From contig JACQAU010000060.1 in NCBI GenBank assembly GCA_016194835.1, positions 1-7,385 of the forward strand: a stretch of 7,385 bases of DNA, written 5' to 3'. A model generated the notes under the pieces. It did not search any database and was not told where the DNA came from. It saw nothing but the letters and a program-made list of their open reading frames with translations. The translations under genes and the position numbers were made by a program. Source of the DNA: Deltaproteobacteria bacterium. Lineage in GTDB: Bacteria > Bdellovibrionota > UBA1018. Below are positions 1-5,622 of this stretch, piece after piece (the first letter of the stretch is position 1; each line of letters opens with the position of its first letter).

Positions 1-106
1 CTGCGAGTAGCTTAGATGAAGCAGCACCTGCTGCGAGTAGCTTAGATGAAGCAGCACCTGCTGCGAGTAGCTTAGATGAAGCAGCACCTGCTGCGAGTGG
101 CTTAGA
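1..106 (+). repeat. 30 bp tandem repeat, 3 full copies plus a 16 bp partial
   Basis: Units start at 1, 31, 61 and 91. Copies 1-3 are identical; the fourth matches for 16 bp with one change (A to G at 99) before diverging. Each unit junction contains the dyad GCAGCA-CC-TGCTGC (21-34, 51-64, 81-94). The period is a multiple of three, so copy-number change would keep the reading frame of the protein tail it encodes. The array may extend to the left of the window. Confidence 0.95.
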
Positions 107-113
107 CCTTTAA
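1..113 (+). CDS. C-terminal end of a repeat-containing protein (5' truncated)
   Basis: Only the last 37 codons or so are in the window; the gene begins upstream. Codons run from position 3 to a TAA at 111-113, with a partial codon at 1-2. The reading is a 10-residue unit, AASSLDEAAP, repeated three times and ending AASGLDL. The units are rich in Ala, Ser and acidic residues with one Pro each, which suggests a low-complexity, probably disordered or extended tail. The first three DNA units are identical and only the last has changed (Ser to Gly), so expansion looks recent. Of the plus-strand frames, the other two hit stops within the first unit, which supports this one. An antisense frame is also open through the repeat, but it is hydrophobic and has no better claim. 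Function and localisation cannot be judged from this fragment. Confidence 0.6.
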   Translation, partial: ASSLDEAAPAASSLDEAAPAASSLDEAAPAASGLDL

Positions 114-232
114 GTATCAAATTGTGAAGTTGCACGATCTTCTGGATAAAGATTCCTACTTTTTTATGGATAGCGATATTTTGATCTTATAAAGAAAGCC
201 ATGCCTGCGGACTGGAAGTAAGTAAAATATGT

Positions 233-1681
233 TTACGCAATCCAATCGCCTACACGAATGCATTGATAAAAATAATCTGAATCAAGAACCTCTTTAGTTA
301 ATTCACCTTCGTAAATCAATACAGGCCGGATAGAAAAAGTAACAGGATATTTTAAAACTTCAACTTTCCTCATCATTTCCGAAATCATTTCACTTCCTAT
401 TTTCCGTCTAAATTTAAACTCACAAAGATATAAAGCATTGCTTTCAGTATGAATCAAAAGGTCAATTTGGCAAGTACCTTTGTTTTTAGAATTTTTTTTC
501 TGAAAATAAGGCGCAGCTGTAATGATTTGGTGTTTTTTTATTTTTAAAGACTCTATAATAAGTTCAAGATTGTTTAGCATTGTATTTTCAAATTGATACC
601 CCATGATAGCATCCCACTGAGACAATTTTTCGAGAGAGGAAAGTTCAAACATCCCTTTTTTAATTCTAAGTTCATTTGGCGTAATGTATTTGAGATAAAA
701 TCTTAGATAATTATCTGCAATACGATAACGACTTGTTTTTGTTGCTCTTCCATCAAAATTAAAAGTAGTATCTCTAGCAATAAATCCAGAATTTTCTAAA
801 TCCGACAAGTATTCCGAAATAACTCCGTTTTTCTGTTTGTTTAGTTTCTGGCAAATATCCTTAAAACTTAATTTTTTCTCAGTTATAGTTTTTACTATTT
901 TTTTATAAATCAGAGCTCTTCTATCAAAAATATCAAAAAATACACGTTGGTATTCATCAAACAAAGGACCCGATGGTGTAAAAATCATTCGCGCTATGTT
1001 TGCATCTGCACTAAAGCTAGGTTTAATTTCTTCTAGATACCTAGGTACTCCTCCTGTAAGAGCTAGTACTTTCAATATTTCAAAAGCAGATACTTGATGG
1101 AGCTTATCTGACCAAAATTTTGCACATTCTGAAATTGGCAATTCCTTAAGTCTAATCCTTAAGGAAATCCTACCCATGAAATCCGCATCCTTAAAAATAT
1201 TTTTTTCTATCCATGAAGTAACAGAACCACAAAGAACTATCATGAGTTTTGGATATTTCTGCCAAATCGTATCCCAGGCTACTTTTAATTTCCCTGGAAA
1301 ATCAGGATCTACTCCTGACATCCATGAAATTTCATCAAAAAAAATAACTGTCTTTTTGTTTTTTTGGATCTGCCGGCTAAGTACGCTAAAGGCTTCGCTC
1401 CAGTTTCTATATTGAAGTGGAGGTAACCCTGTTTTTGTGCTCAATTGTTCTGAAAAATGTCTAATTTGATCATTCTTGGTGAGTCCTTTACGAGGAGCCA
1501 AACCTTGAAATTCAAAAAAATCCTCTGCAAAGTTGCTAGCAAATTCCTGAATAAGACGGCTTTTTCCTATTCGTCTTCTTCCTGTGCATACCAACAAATG
1601 TGAACCTGGCAATGTCCATTGTTGTTGTAAAAGAGCAATTTCTTTTTCTCTCCCCAATAGAGGTAATTTTAAATTCGCCAT
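233..1681 (-). CDS. Solitary AAA ATPase with DUF234/PD-(D/E)XK-like C-terminal domain
   Basis: This 482-residue protein matches the archaeal-type ATPase_2 plus DUF234 architecture also common in bacteria. Visible motifs are a Walker A GRRRIGKS at residues 34-41, a Walker B VIFFDE at 112-117, and a sensor-1-like LCGS near 150-153. A middle region around 260-330 looks like a winged-helix domain. The C-terminal part holds a PD-(D/E)XK-like signature: Asp407 in QIDLL, then Glu421-x-Lys423 in CEFKF, followed by a helical segment. Family members are often unassigned; roles in DNA or mobile-element biology have been suggested, but I cannot name a substrate. The length is complete for the family and no key ATPase residue is missing. 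The chosen ATG at 1681 has no Shine-Dalgarno site. It is preceded by an extended -10 and lies inside a half-site of a repeated operator, which suggests a leaderless, autoregulated transcript. It stands alone, with no partner gene on its strand. Confidence 0.85.
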   Translation of the reverse strand: MANLKLPLLGREKEIALLQQQWTLPGSHLLVCTGRRRIGKSRLIQEFASNFAEDFFEFQGLAPRKGLTKNDQIRHFSEQLSTKTGLPPLQYRNWSEAFSVLSRQIQKNKKTVIFFDEISWMSGVDPDFPGKLKVAWDTIWQKYPKLMIVLCGSVTSWIEKNIFKDADFMGRISLRIRLKELPISECAKFWSDKLHQVSAFEILKVLALTGGVPRYLEEIKPSFSADANIARMIFTPSGPLFDEYQRVFFDIFDRRALIYKKIVKTITEKKLSFKDICQKLNKQKNGVISEYLSDLENSGFIARDTTFNFDGRATKTSRYRIADNYLRFYLKYITPNELRIKKGMFELSSLEKLSQWDAIMGYQFENTMLNNLELIIESLKIKKHQIITAAPYFQKKNSKNKGTCQIDLLIHTESNALYLCEFKFRRKIGSEMISEMMRKVEVLKYPVTFSIRPVLIYEGELTKEVLDSDYFYQCIRVGDWIA

Positions 1682-1723
1682 TTGGAGATAAGTATAACAT
1701 AAATATGACTCATCTCCTAAAGG
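1678..1723. promoter_or_regulatory. Proximal operator candidate: inverted half-site pair over the ATPase start
   Basis: The half-site CCATTTGGAGAT (1678-1689) faces ATCTCCTAAAGG (1712-1723), which matches the inverted consensus at 10 of 12 positions, across a 22 bp spacer. The first half-site includes the ATPase start codon (1679-1681) and the spacer carries its -10 box. Each half-site has a small internal palindrome (CCA-TT-TGG or CCT-AA-AGG). The arrangement fits a repressor site, possibly autoregulatory. The binding protein is unknown. Confidence 0.55.
1691..1699 (-). promoter_or_regulatory. Extended -10 promoter element of the AAA ATPase gene
   Basis: On the minus strand this reads TG-T-TATACT, an extended -10 with five of six matches to TATAAT. 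The hexamer ends 9 nt before the ATG at 1681, so transcription would start at or within about 3 nt of the start codon. No good -35 is seen 16-18 bp upstream. The element lies wholly in the spacer between the two half-sites of the proximal operator pair, so a bound protein would be expected to occlude it. Inference from sequence only. Confidence 0.5.
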
Positions 1724-1732
1724 GAAAAATAT

Positions 1733-1777
1733 CCATTTGGAGATGTATTAATTTGATTTAGTTTCATCTCCAAATGG
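1733..1777. promoter_or_regulatory. Distal operator candidate: second copy of the inverted half-site pair
   Basis: CCATTTGGAGAT (1733-1744) faces its perfect inverse ATCTCCAAATGG (1766-1777) across 21 bp. Its centre lies about 54-55 bp from the centre of the proximal pair, near five helical turns, so both sites would sit on roughly the same face of the DNA. The whole 45-46 bp composite is thus tandemly duplicated upstream of the ATPase. The distal half-site overlaps the first codons of the HTH-like fragment at 1774. Confidence 0.55.
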
Positions 1778-1860
1778 AGCTTGGGAATCGCCCCATCGGG
1801 AAAGTGATGGCTAAGCGGATCGCTAATATCTTAAAGGTGGATTATCGTATTTTTTTGTAA
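1774..1860 (+). pseudogene. C-terminal remnant of an Xre-type HTH regulator
   Basis: A 28-codon open stretch from ATG 1774 to TAA 1858-1860 reads ELGNRPIGKVMAKRIANIL, then KVDYRIFL and a stop. This is the pattern expected at the end of a small Xre/HTH_3 protein: the loop after the recognition helix with (N/K)RPIGK, then the last helix, ending in an aromatic-Leu tail. The N-terminal helices that would bind DNA are absent. Upstream the frame reads HLQ and then nothing HTH-like. If one A were restored in the AAA at 1772-1774, the three codons before the fragment would read Ile-Ser-Lys, typical of this position, so a small deletion may mark the break. Such regulators often accompany toxin or ATPase genes. 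It lies divergent to the ATPase. No protein of this size would be functional as an HTH, so I call it a relic. Confidence 0.5.
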
Positions 1861-1926
1861 ACCTAGTTCCAAAGCCTGATTTATGAATGGAATGAGATAG
1901 AAGGATTAAAAAAGAAAATTTAAACT

Positions 1927-2028
1927 ATGTCATTTTTAGAATATTTAGATTTTTTAGATGAGTTTTGGGCAATCTTCGGCCCCCCGCCGGAAAGAACTTT
2001 TGTAGAATATAAAAATGTTAAAATTTAG
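1927..2028 (+). CDS. Small aromatic-rich ORF, 33 codons, unknown function
   Basis: ATG 1927 to TAG 2026-2028 encodes a 33-residue peptide. Its first half is an acidic, aromatic amphipathic stretch (SFLEYLDFLDEFWAIFG), followed by a PPP turn at residues 19-21 and a polar tail ending VEYKNVKI. Eight of 33 residues are aromatic. The order of helix, Pro turn and basic end looks designed rather than random, and local GC rises around the Pro codons. The ribosome site is weak: AGAAGG at about 1900 is too far upstream. It is in the same frame as the HTH fragment (1774-1860). The codons between them (1867-1923) are also open and protein-like, which could mean one decayed longer gene or a chance alignment. 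I do not recognise a named family. Confidence 0.4.
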   Translation: MSFLEYLDFLDEFWAIFGPPPERTFVEYKNVKI

Positions 2029-2039
2029 TGCACATCCTC

Positions 2040-2075
2040 TTGACTTACAAGTTGACTTACAAGTTGACTCACAAG
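2040..2075. repeat. 12 bp tandem repeat, three copies
   Basis: TTGACTTACAAG occurs at 2040-2051 and 2052-2063, and as TTGACTCACAAG at 2064-2075. The array lies between the convergent ends of the small ORF (stop at 2028) and the cystathionine gamma-synthase-like gene (stop codon 2082-2084), starting 6 bp beyond the latter. It forms no obvious hairpin. Each unit has a TTGACT that resembles a -35 element, but no -10 follows at proper spacing. Confidence 0.9.
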
Positions 2076-2081
2076 CCCACA

Positions 2082-3072
2082 TTAGCCAAGTGCTTGCGCT
2101 AAATCGGAAATTAAATCCTCACAATCTTCGATTCCTACACTAATACGGACCATATTATCAAAAATGCCGAGCTGTTTTCTGGTCTCTACCGGGATACTGG
2201 CATGAGTCATGATTGCAGGATGTTCAATGAGAGACTCTACCCCACCAAGGCTTTCGGCTAAAGTAAAAATTCTTACTTTTTCTAAGAACCCCTTGGCTTC
2301 ATTGAGGCCACCTTTTATAAAGAAAGTTAGCATTCCACCAAAACCTGTCATTTGCTTACAAGCAAGTTTGTGATTTGGGTGAGATTTGAGCCCAGGATAA
2401 ATTACTCGATCAACCTTGGAGTGACTCTCTAAAAAACTAGCAATTTTTAAGGCATTTTCTTCATGCCTTTTCATTCGTACATGCAGAGTTTTCAATCCTC
2501 TCATGACTAAAAAACAATCCATAGGACCAGGTATAGCTCCTACGGCATTTTGAAAGAACTTAAACTTTTCATAGAGTTCCTTGTTATTTGTAACTAAAAC
2601 TCCACCCACCACATCACTGTGCCCATTCATGTATTTTGTTATACTGTGAACAACAACATCTGCCCCGAGCTTAAGCGGTTTTTGAAAATACGGACTCATA
2701 AAAGTATTATCCACAACAGAAAAAACGTGTTTTTTTCTGCATATTTCACTCAATGCTGAAATATCTAAAATCTTAAGCATCGGATTTGTTGGGCTTTCCA
2801 TCCATAACATTTTTGTATTAGGCCGAATAGCAGTCTGGATTTTTGTAAGATCCGTGAGATCTAAAAAGCTAAAGCTAATGCCAAGCTGTTTATAAACTTT
2901 ATCAAAAATTCTAAACGTACCTCCATACACGTCATCACAACAAATCACATGATCCCCTGTTTGAAGTGTGTGCAAAACAGCATCAATTGTGGCAAGGCCC
3001 GAAGAAAATGCCAAAGCCTGCGTGAATTGCTAATGTTCCAAAGCCATGGTTTTTTGTTTTTTCTGTGTTCAT
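2082..3072 (-). pseudogene. Cystathionine gamma-synthase/gamma-lyase family gene, broken by an internal deletion and frameshift
   Basis: The PLP enzymes of the Cys/Met metabolism family interconvert cysteine and homocysteine precursors. The original start is ATG 3070-3072, with an AGGAG site 8 nt before it. Its frame reads the family N-terminus (FGTLAIHAG) for about 19 residues, then stops at 2983-2985. The rest of the enzyme is in another frame from about 3017, beginning ALAFSSG and running to TAA 2082-2084. It includes DDVYGG, VVDNTF (PLP-ring Asp), SITKYMNGHSD (the PLP lysine), ESLGGVESL and VRISVGIED. Compared with family members, about 55 codons are missing between the two parts, including the YSRxxNPT segment that contacts PLP phosphate from the neighbouring subunit. 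The 3'-most gene of the operon, it follows the acyl-CoA dehydrogenase by 18 nt. A shorter product started at TTG 3014 is possible but would lack that segment. Synthase and lyase cannot be separated here. Confidence 0.8.
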
Positions 3073-3080
3073 TTGATTTT

Positions 3081-3085
3081 CTCCT
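3081..3085 (-). promoter_or_regulatory. Ribosome binding site of the broken cystathionine gamma-synthase-like gene
   Basis: AGGAG on the minus strand, 8 nt before ATG 3070-3072. It fixes the ancestral start of this gene even though the frame from it is now short, and shows that translation would have begun well upstream of the long open stretch that starts at 3014. Confidence 0.75.
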
Positions 3086-3090
3086 AAAAA

Positions 3091-4782
3091 TTAAAAAATA
3101 TATGCATCTTTGAGAGTATAAACATTGTTTTTCCAAACCTGTTCGAAACGAACGGGTTTGACCACAGGTTTTTTGATCATGTTTCGGCAAAGCAGCATCT
3201 GCACTCTTGTACTACTGGTTTTCGAATAAAGCCGCAACGCAAATTTTGAAAAGTCTCGCACCATGAAATCAAAAATCTGATCCAAGACATCATCTTCAAT
3301 TGAGTTGATTTTAGCGCTTTCTATAATGAGCTGGCCATAAGCCACCAGAGTAAAGAGTTCGCCCAAATTGAGTAAGAAATCAAAATCCTTTATCTGCTCT
3401 TTATTTGGTTTTCCAATTAATAAAATGGTTTTTAAAAATCTTATTTGTTTTTTAAATATTCTCACATTTGAAAGAGAAACGCTATCATATGCCAATCTAT
3501 AATCGCGAAATCTAATTTTACCCAGGTCTTTAGCTGGACCTTGGGCAAAAAGAAAATCATCATTAACAGCCTCGGTTTTTTGTGGAACCTCAGGAAATTG
3601 ACCATGTTTAAAAAAATAATTACGCATAAACTTAATAATTAAAGCCATATTTACGTGTACTGTGCCTTCCAGTTTTGGTAGCGCACGAATATCCCGTGTT
3701 GCCATCTCAAAATACAAGTCTTTTTCAAAACCTTTAGCCGCAATAACATCCCACAAAAGGTCAATCACCTCTTCGCCTTGAGTGGTAACTTTCATTTTGA
3801 CAATTGGATTGTAGAGTAAATAGCGTCGGTCATCTTTAGAGGCCGAACGCATATAATCAGAAGCCCGAAGAGCGAACAGTTTCATAGCCAACAGACGCGC
3901 ATATGCATCTGTTAAAAGTTGTTTGATATGAACAAAATCTGTCACGGCTTTGTCAAATAGATGCCGATTAGAAGCATGATGGATGGCTTCGTAAAATGCA
4001 TGGCTGCAAATTCCGATAGAAGCCCAACCGAGATTAAATTTTCCGATATTAACTGTATTGAGTGAAGCGTCCCATCCCTCGGTACCTTTAGATAGAATTT
4101 CATTTTCAGTAATCGGATAATCATTAAGTTTAAATTCAGCCACATAGTTTTGAGAGTTACATACGTTTTGGACTAGCTCGTATTTTTCATGCTTTGGATC
4201 GACCACAAAAAATGCATAATTATCTTTGATCTCACCCTGAATTTTTCCAAAAACAGACACTAGACCTGCTTCATTAGCGTTGCCGATATAGTACTTTGAA
4301 CCCCGGGCTAAGTATTTCCCGTTTCCCTGAGGAATGAGAGTCATCCCTGAGGAGTATAAGTCCGCTCCATGTTCTTTTTCAGAAAGGCCAAAAGCAAAAA
4401 TACCACCATTTAGAAGCAGCTCAGCGGTTTTCTTTTTGACTTCTTCATTACCACTCATCCAAATTGGGCCCAATCCAAGAATTGTCACCTGCCATGTGTA
4501 CCAGTAAGCAAGTCCATAAAATCCTAAGATCTCACTGACTGCGCAGTTTCTCCATGTATCCCAACGTGTGCCTTTCCCATACTGAGGTGGGGTTAAAAGA
4601 TTTGAAAATATTTTTTCTCTTTTTACAAATTCAAGAAAATCTGCATACCAAATTCGGTTGTGATCATCTTCTTTAATTTTCTTTATTCCCTTGTTTTCAA
4701 AAAACTCTGCGATTTTTTGCATAATAACTCTAGATTGCTCGTCAGTGTAGTGCAGATCTAAATTTTTAGGATTAAGTAACAT
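3091..4782 (-). CDS. Acyl-CoA dehydrogenase family protein with a long C-terminal region
   Basis: A 563-residue flavoprotein-type enzyme, expected to oxidise acyl-CoA to trans-2-enoyl-CoA using FAD and an electron-transfer partner. The flavin-side segment FGLSEKEHGADLYSSG lies near residues 131-146, the beta-barrel follows, and the catalytic Glu is in LPKLEGT near residue 372, where MCAD-like enzymes place theirs. About 190 residues follow that Glu, far more than in short acyl-CoA dehydrogenases and more like VLCAD/ACAD9/FadE-type proteins. The extra region is helical and basic in patches (FKKQIRFLK). The start is set by AGGAG at 4791-4795, 8 nt before ATG 4780-4782; an in-frame ATG 10 codons upstream (4812) lacks such a site. 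It is the second gene of the operon, 57 nt after the scramblase-like gene and 18 nt before the broken cystathionine gene. Substrate chain length is unknown. Confidence 0.85.
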   Translation of the reverse strand: MLLNPKNLDLHYTDEQSRVIMQKIAEFFENKGIKKIKEDDHNRIWYADFLEFVKREKIFSNLLTPPQYGKGTRWDTWRNCAVSEILGFYGLAYWYTWQVTILGLGPIWMSGNEEVKKKTAELLLNGGIFAFGLSEKEHGADLYSSGMTLIPQGNGKYLARGSKYYIGNANEAGLVSVFGKIQGEIKDNYAFFVVDPKHEKYELVQNVCNSQNYVAEFKLNDYPITENEILSKGTEGWDASLNTVNIGKFNLGWASIGICSHAFYEAIHHASNRHLFDKAVTDFVHIKQLLTDAYARLLAMKLFALRASDYMRSASKDDRRYLLYNPIVKMKVTTQGEEVIDLLWDVIAAKGFEKDLYFEMATRDIRALPKLEGTVHVNMALIIKFMRNYFFKHGQFPEVPQKTEAVNDDFLFAQGPAKDLGKIRFRDYRLAYDSVSLSNVRIFKKQIRFLKTILLIGKPNKEQIKDFDFLLNLGELFTLVAYGQLIIESAKINSIEDDVLDQIFDFMVRDFSKFALRLYSKTSSTRVQMLLCRNMIKKPVVKPVRFEQVWKNNVYTLKDAYIF

Positions 4783-4790
4783 CAGTTGGT

Positions 4791-4795
4791 CTCCT
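4791..4795 (-). promoter_or_regulatory. Ribosome binding site that decides the acyl-CoA dehydrogenase start
   Basis: AGGAG on the minus strand with an 8 nt spacer to ATG 4780-4782. It lies between the two in-frame candidate starts (4812 and 4782), so it can only serve the downstream one and argues for the shorter protein. Confidence 0.75.
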
Positions 4796-4839
4796 GTGTG
4801 AAAGTGACCCATAAACCATATAACGCTCTATGAAATTTG

Positions 4840-5463
4840 TCAGCGTCTACCAGCTTTTCTTTCAAAGTATTGTAAATCAATAAATAATCCTGAGACAAGG
4901 AGTAGTGTCTTTTCTGCTAAATTGAGGTTTGGGTCATTGAACTCAATACGAAACTGGTCTTGATCCGTAAATACCTCAGTTAGTAATCCAGACCATTTTT
5001 TTTTGATGGTAGCTACTGTTTGATTTTGTTTTTGAAAAGCAAAGGTCCATATTTTCCAAAATGGAGAAGCCACTGTCATAAGTATTTGATTGTTATCATC
5101 TAGTACGTCAAACTTTTTTGTAAATACACTAAATCTTTGCTGAACGGCTCCAATTTTCACACCATCTGATGAAAAAACTTCTAGTCTTTGAAACAAAAAA
5201 CGAAATGGGTGAACTGCTTTCAAGGATAGTTGCTTTAAAGAATCAAAACAATATATCTCATAAGTTCTCCAATGACCCAAAAACTGTCTTAGCAAGAAGC
5301 CCAATATTCCCTTTTGTTGTTCAGCCGCAAATCCGATGGCCTCACCATGTTCTGTCTCGATAGAATATTTATTTCTGGTTTCAAAACCAATCAGTTCAGC
5401 AAGCTCTCGTCTTTGCTTAATATACAGCGTTGACTGCGTACCTAGTTGTTCTTGAAGTGACAT
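4840..5463 (-). CDS. Scramblase/LURP-one-like (tubby-fold) protein
   Basis: A 207-residue protein with the layout of the phospholipid scramblase family (Pfam Scramblase/LOR, tubby-like barrel). It opens with a short N-terminal segment and then GFETRNKYSIET, a typical first strand. Alternating beta-strand segments follow, including LFQRLEVFSSDGVKIG and RFSVFTKKFDVLD. It ends in a hydrophobic helix TLLLVSGLFIDLQYF (about 186-200), the position of the central barrel helix. There is no signal peptide and no separate membrane anchor. Despite the name, lipid scrambling by bacterial members is unproven, and a lipid- or ligand-binding role is as likely. It is the first gene of a probable three-gene operon with acyl-CoA dehydrogenase and the broken cystathionine gene. 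No Shine-Dalgarno precedes ATG 5463, but TATAAC ends 9 nt upstream, suggesting a leaderless start. Confidence 0.7.
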   Translation of the reverse strand: MSLQEQLGTQSTLYIKQRRELAELIGFETRNKYSIETEHGEAIGFAAEQQKGILGFLLRQFLGHWRTYEIYCFDSLKQLSLKAVHPFRFLFQRLEVFSSDGVKIGAVQQRFSVFTKKFDVLDDNNQILMTVASPFWKIWTFAFQKQNQTVATIKKKWSGLLTEVFTDQDQFRIEFNDPNLNLAEKTLLLVSGLFIDLQYFERKAGRR

Positions 5464-5472
5464 GTTTTAGAG

Positions 5473-5499
5473 GTTATAACGATTTTGCAAAATTTTCAA
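5473..5499 (-). promoter_or_regulatory. Candidate promoter of the scramblase-acyl-CoA dehydrogenase operon
   Basis: On the minus strand TTGAAA (5499-5494) and TATAAC (5478-5473) are separated by 15 bp, a short spacer. The -10 ends 9 nt before ATG 5463, so the mRNA would have almost no leader. The spacer holds the perfect palindrome at 5482-5493. Not verified by any transcript. Confidence 0.4.
5482..5493. promoter_or_regulatory. Perfect 12 bp palindrome, candidate operator
   Basis: ATTTTGCAAAAT is its own reverse complement. It falls within the -35/-10 spacer of the candidate operon promoter, a common place for a repressor site. The regulator is not in view, and short A/T palindromes do occur by chance in AT-rich DNA. 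Confidence 0.4.
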
Positions 5500-5542
5500 G
5501 AGACCAATATGGCTATAGCTTTTGTATAGAAATTTTGGATCT

Positions 5543-5560
5543 CAAAAATGGATATTTTTG
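5543..5560. promoter_or_regulatory. Perfect 7 bp inverted repeat with 4 bp loop in the divergent spacer
   Basis: CAAAAAT (5543-5549) and ATTTTTG (5554-5560) flank GGAT. It lies 62 bp upstream of the hepT-like start and 79 bp upstream of the scramblase-like start, on neither gene's coding sequence. It could be an operator for the toxin-antitoxin pair. It is too A/T-rich to act as a strong terminator. Confidence 0.35.
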
Positions 5561-5608
5561 TTAATACTGTTTGCTATTCATGAAGTTATTAGATAGAATT
5601 AGATTTCT

Positions 5609-5614
5609 TATAAG
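5609..5614 (+). promoter_or_regulatory. -10 element of the hepT-mntA-like pair
   Basis: TATAAG ends 8 nt before ATG 5623. The intervening ACAGAAAT has no Shine-Dalgarno site. The best -35 at 17 bp spacing is TTATTA (5586-5591), which is weak. This matches the layout of the two other lead genes here and suggests a leaderless or nearly leaderless mRNA. Confidence 0.4.
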
Positions 5615-5622
5615 ACAGAAAT

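Noticed and set aside
137..165. Weak hairpin ATCTT-loop-AAGAT followed by a run of six T
   Set aside because: The stem has only five mostly A/T pairs and the T run begins 6 nt away, so it is too weak to call a terminator.
124..192. 22-codon GTG-started plus-strand ORF after the repeat protein
   Set aside because: There is no ribosome site, the start is a GTG, and I recognise no family; chance is likely at this length.
1176..1415. 79-codon plus-strand ORF opposite the ATPase
   Set aside because: It is antisense to the Walker B region of a strongly supported gene and its composition is not protein-like.
2945..3190. 81-codon minus-strand ORF across the start of the cystathionine gene
   Set aside because: It is an out-of-frame reading of the acyl-CoA dehydrogenase end and the broken gene's start; it has no ribosome site or family match.
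3942..4145. 67-codon minus-strand ORF inside the acyl-CoA dehydrogenase
   Set aside because: It is a shadow frame of a well-supported gene.
4783..4812. Upstream ATG (4812) as the acyl-CoA dehydrogenase start
   Set aside because: The AGGAG site lies downstream of it, spaced for ATG 4780-4782, and the 10 extra residues do not resemble the family N-terminus.
5047..5072. CCAAAATGGAG inside the scramblase-like gene as a further operator copy
   Set aside because: It has an extra A relative to the motif and lies within coding sequence with no paired half-site.
5169..5363. 64-codon plus-strand ORF opposite the scramblase-like gene
   Set aside because: It is antisense to a gene with clear family features and has no upstream ribosome site.
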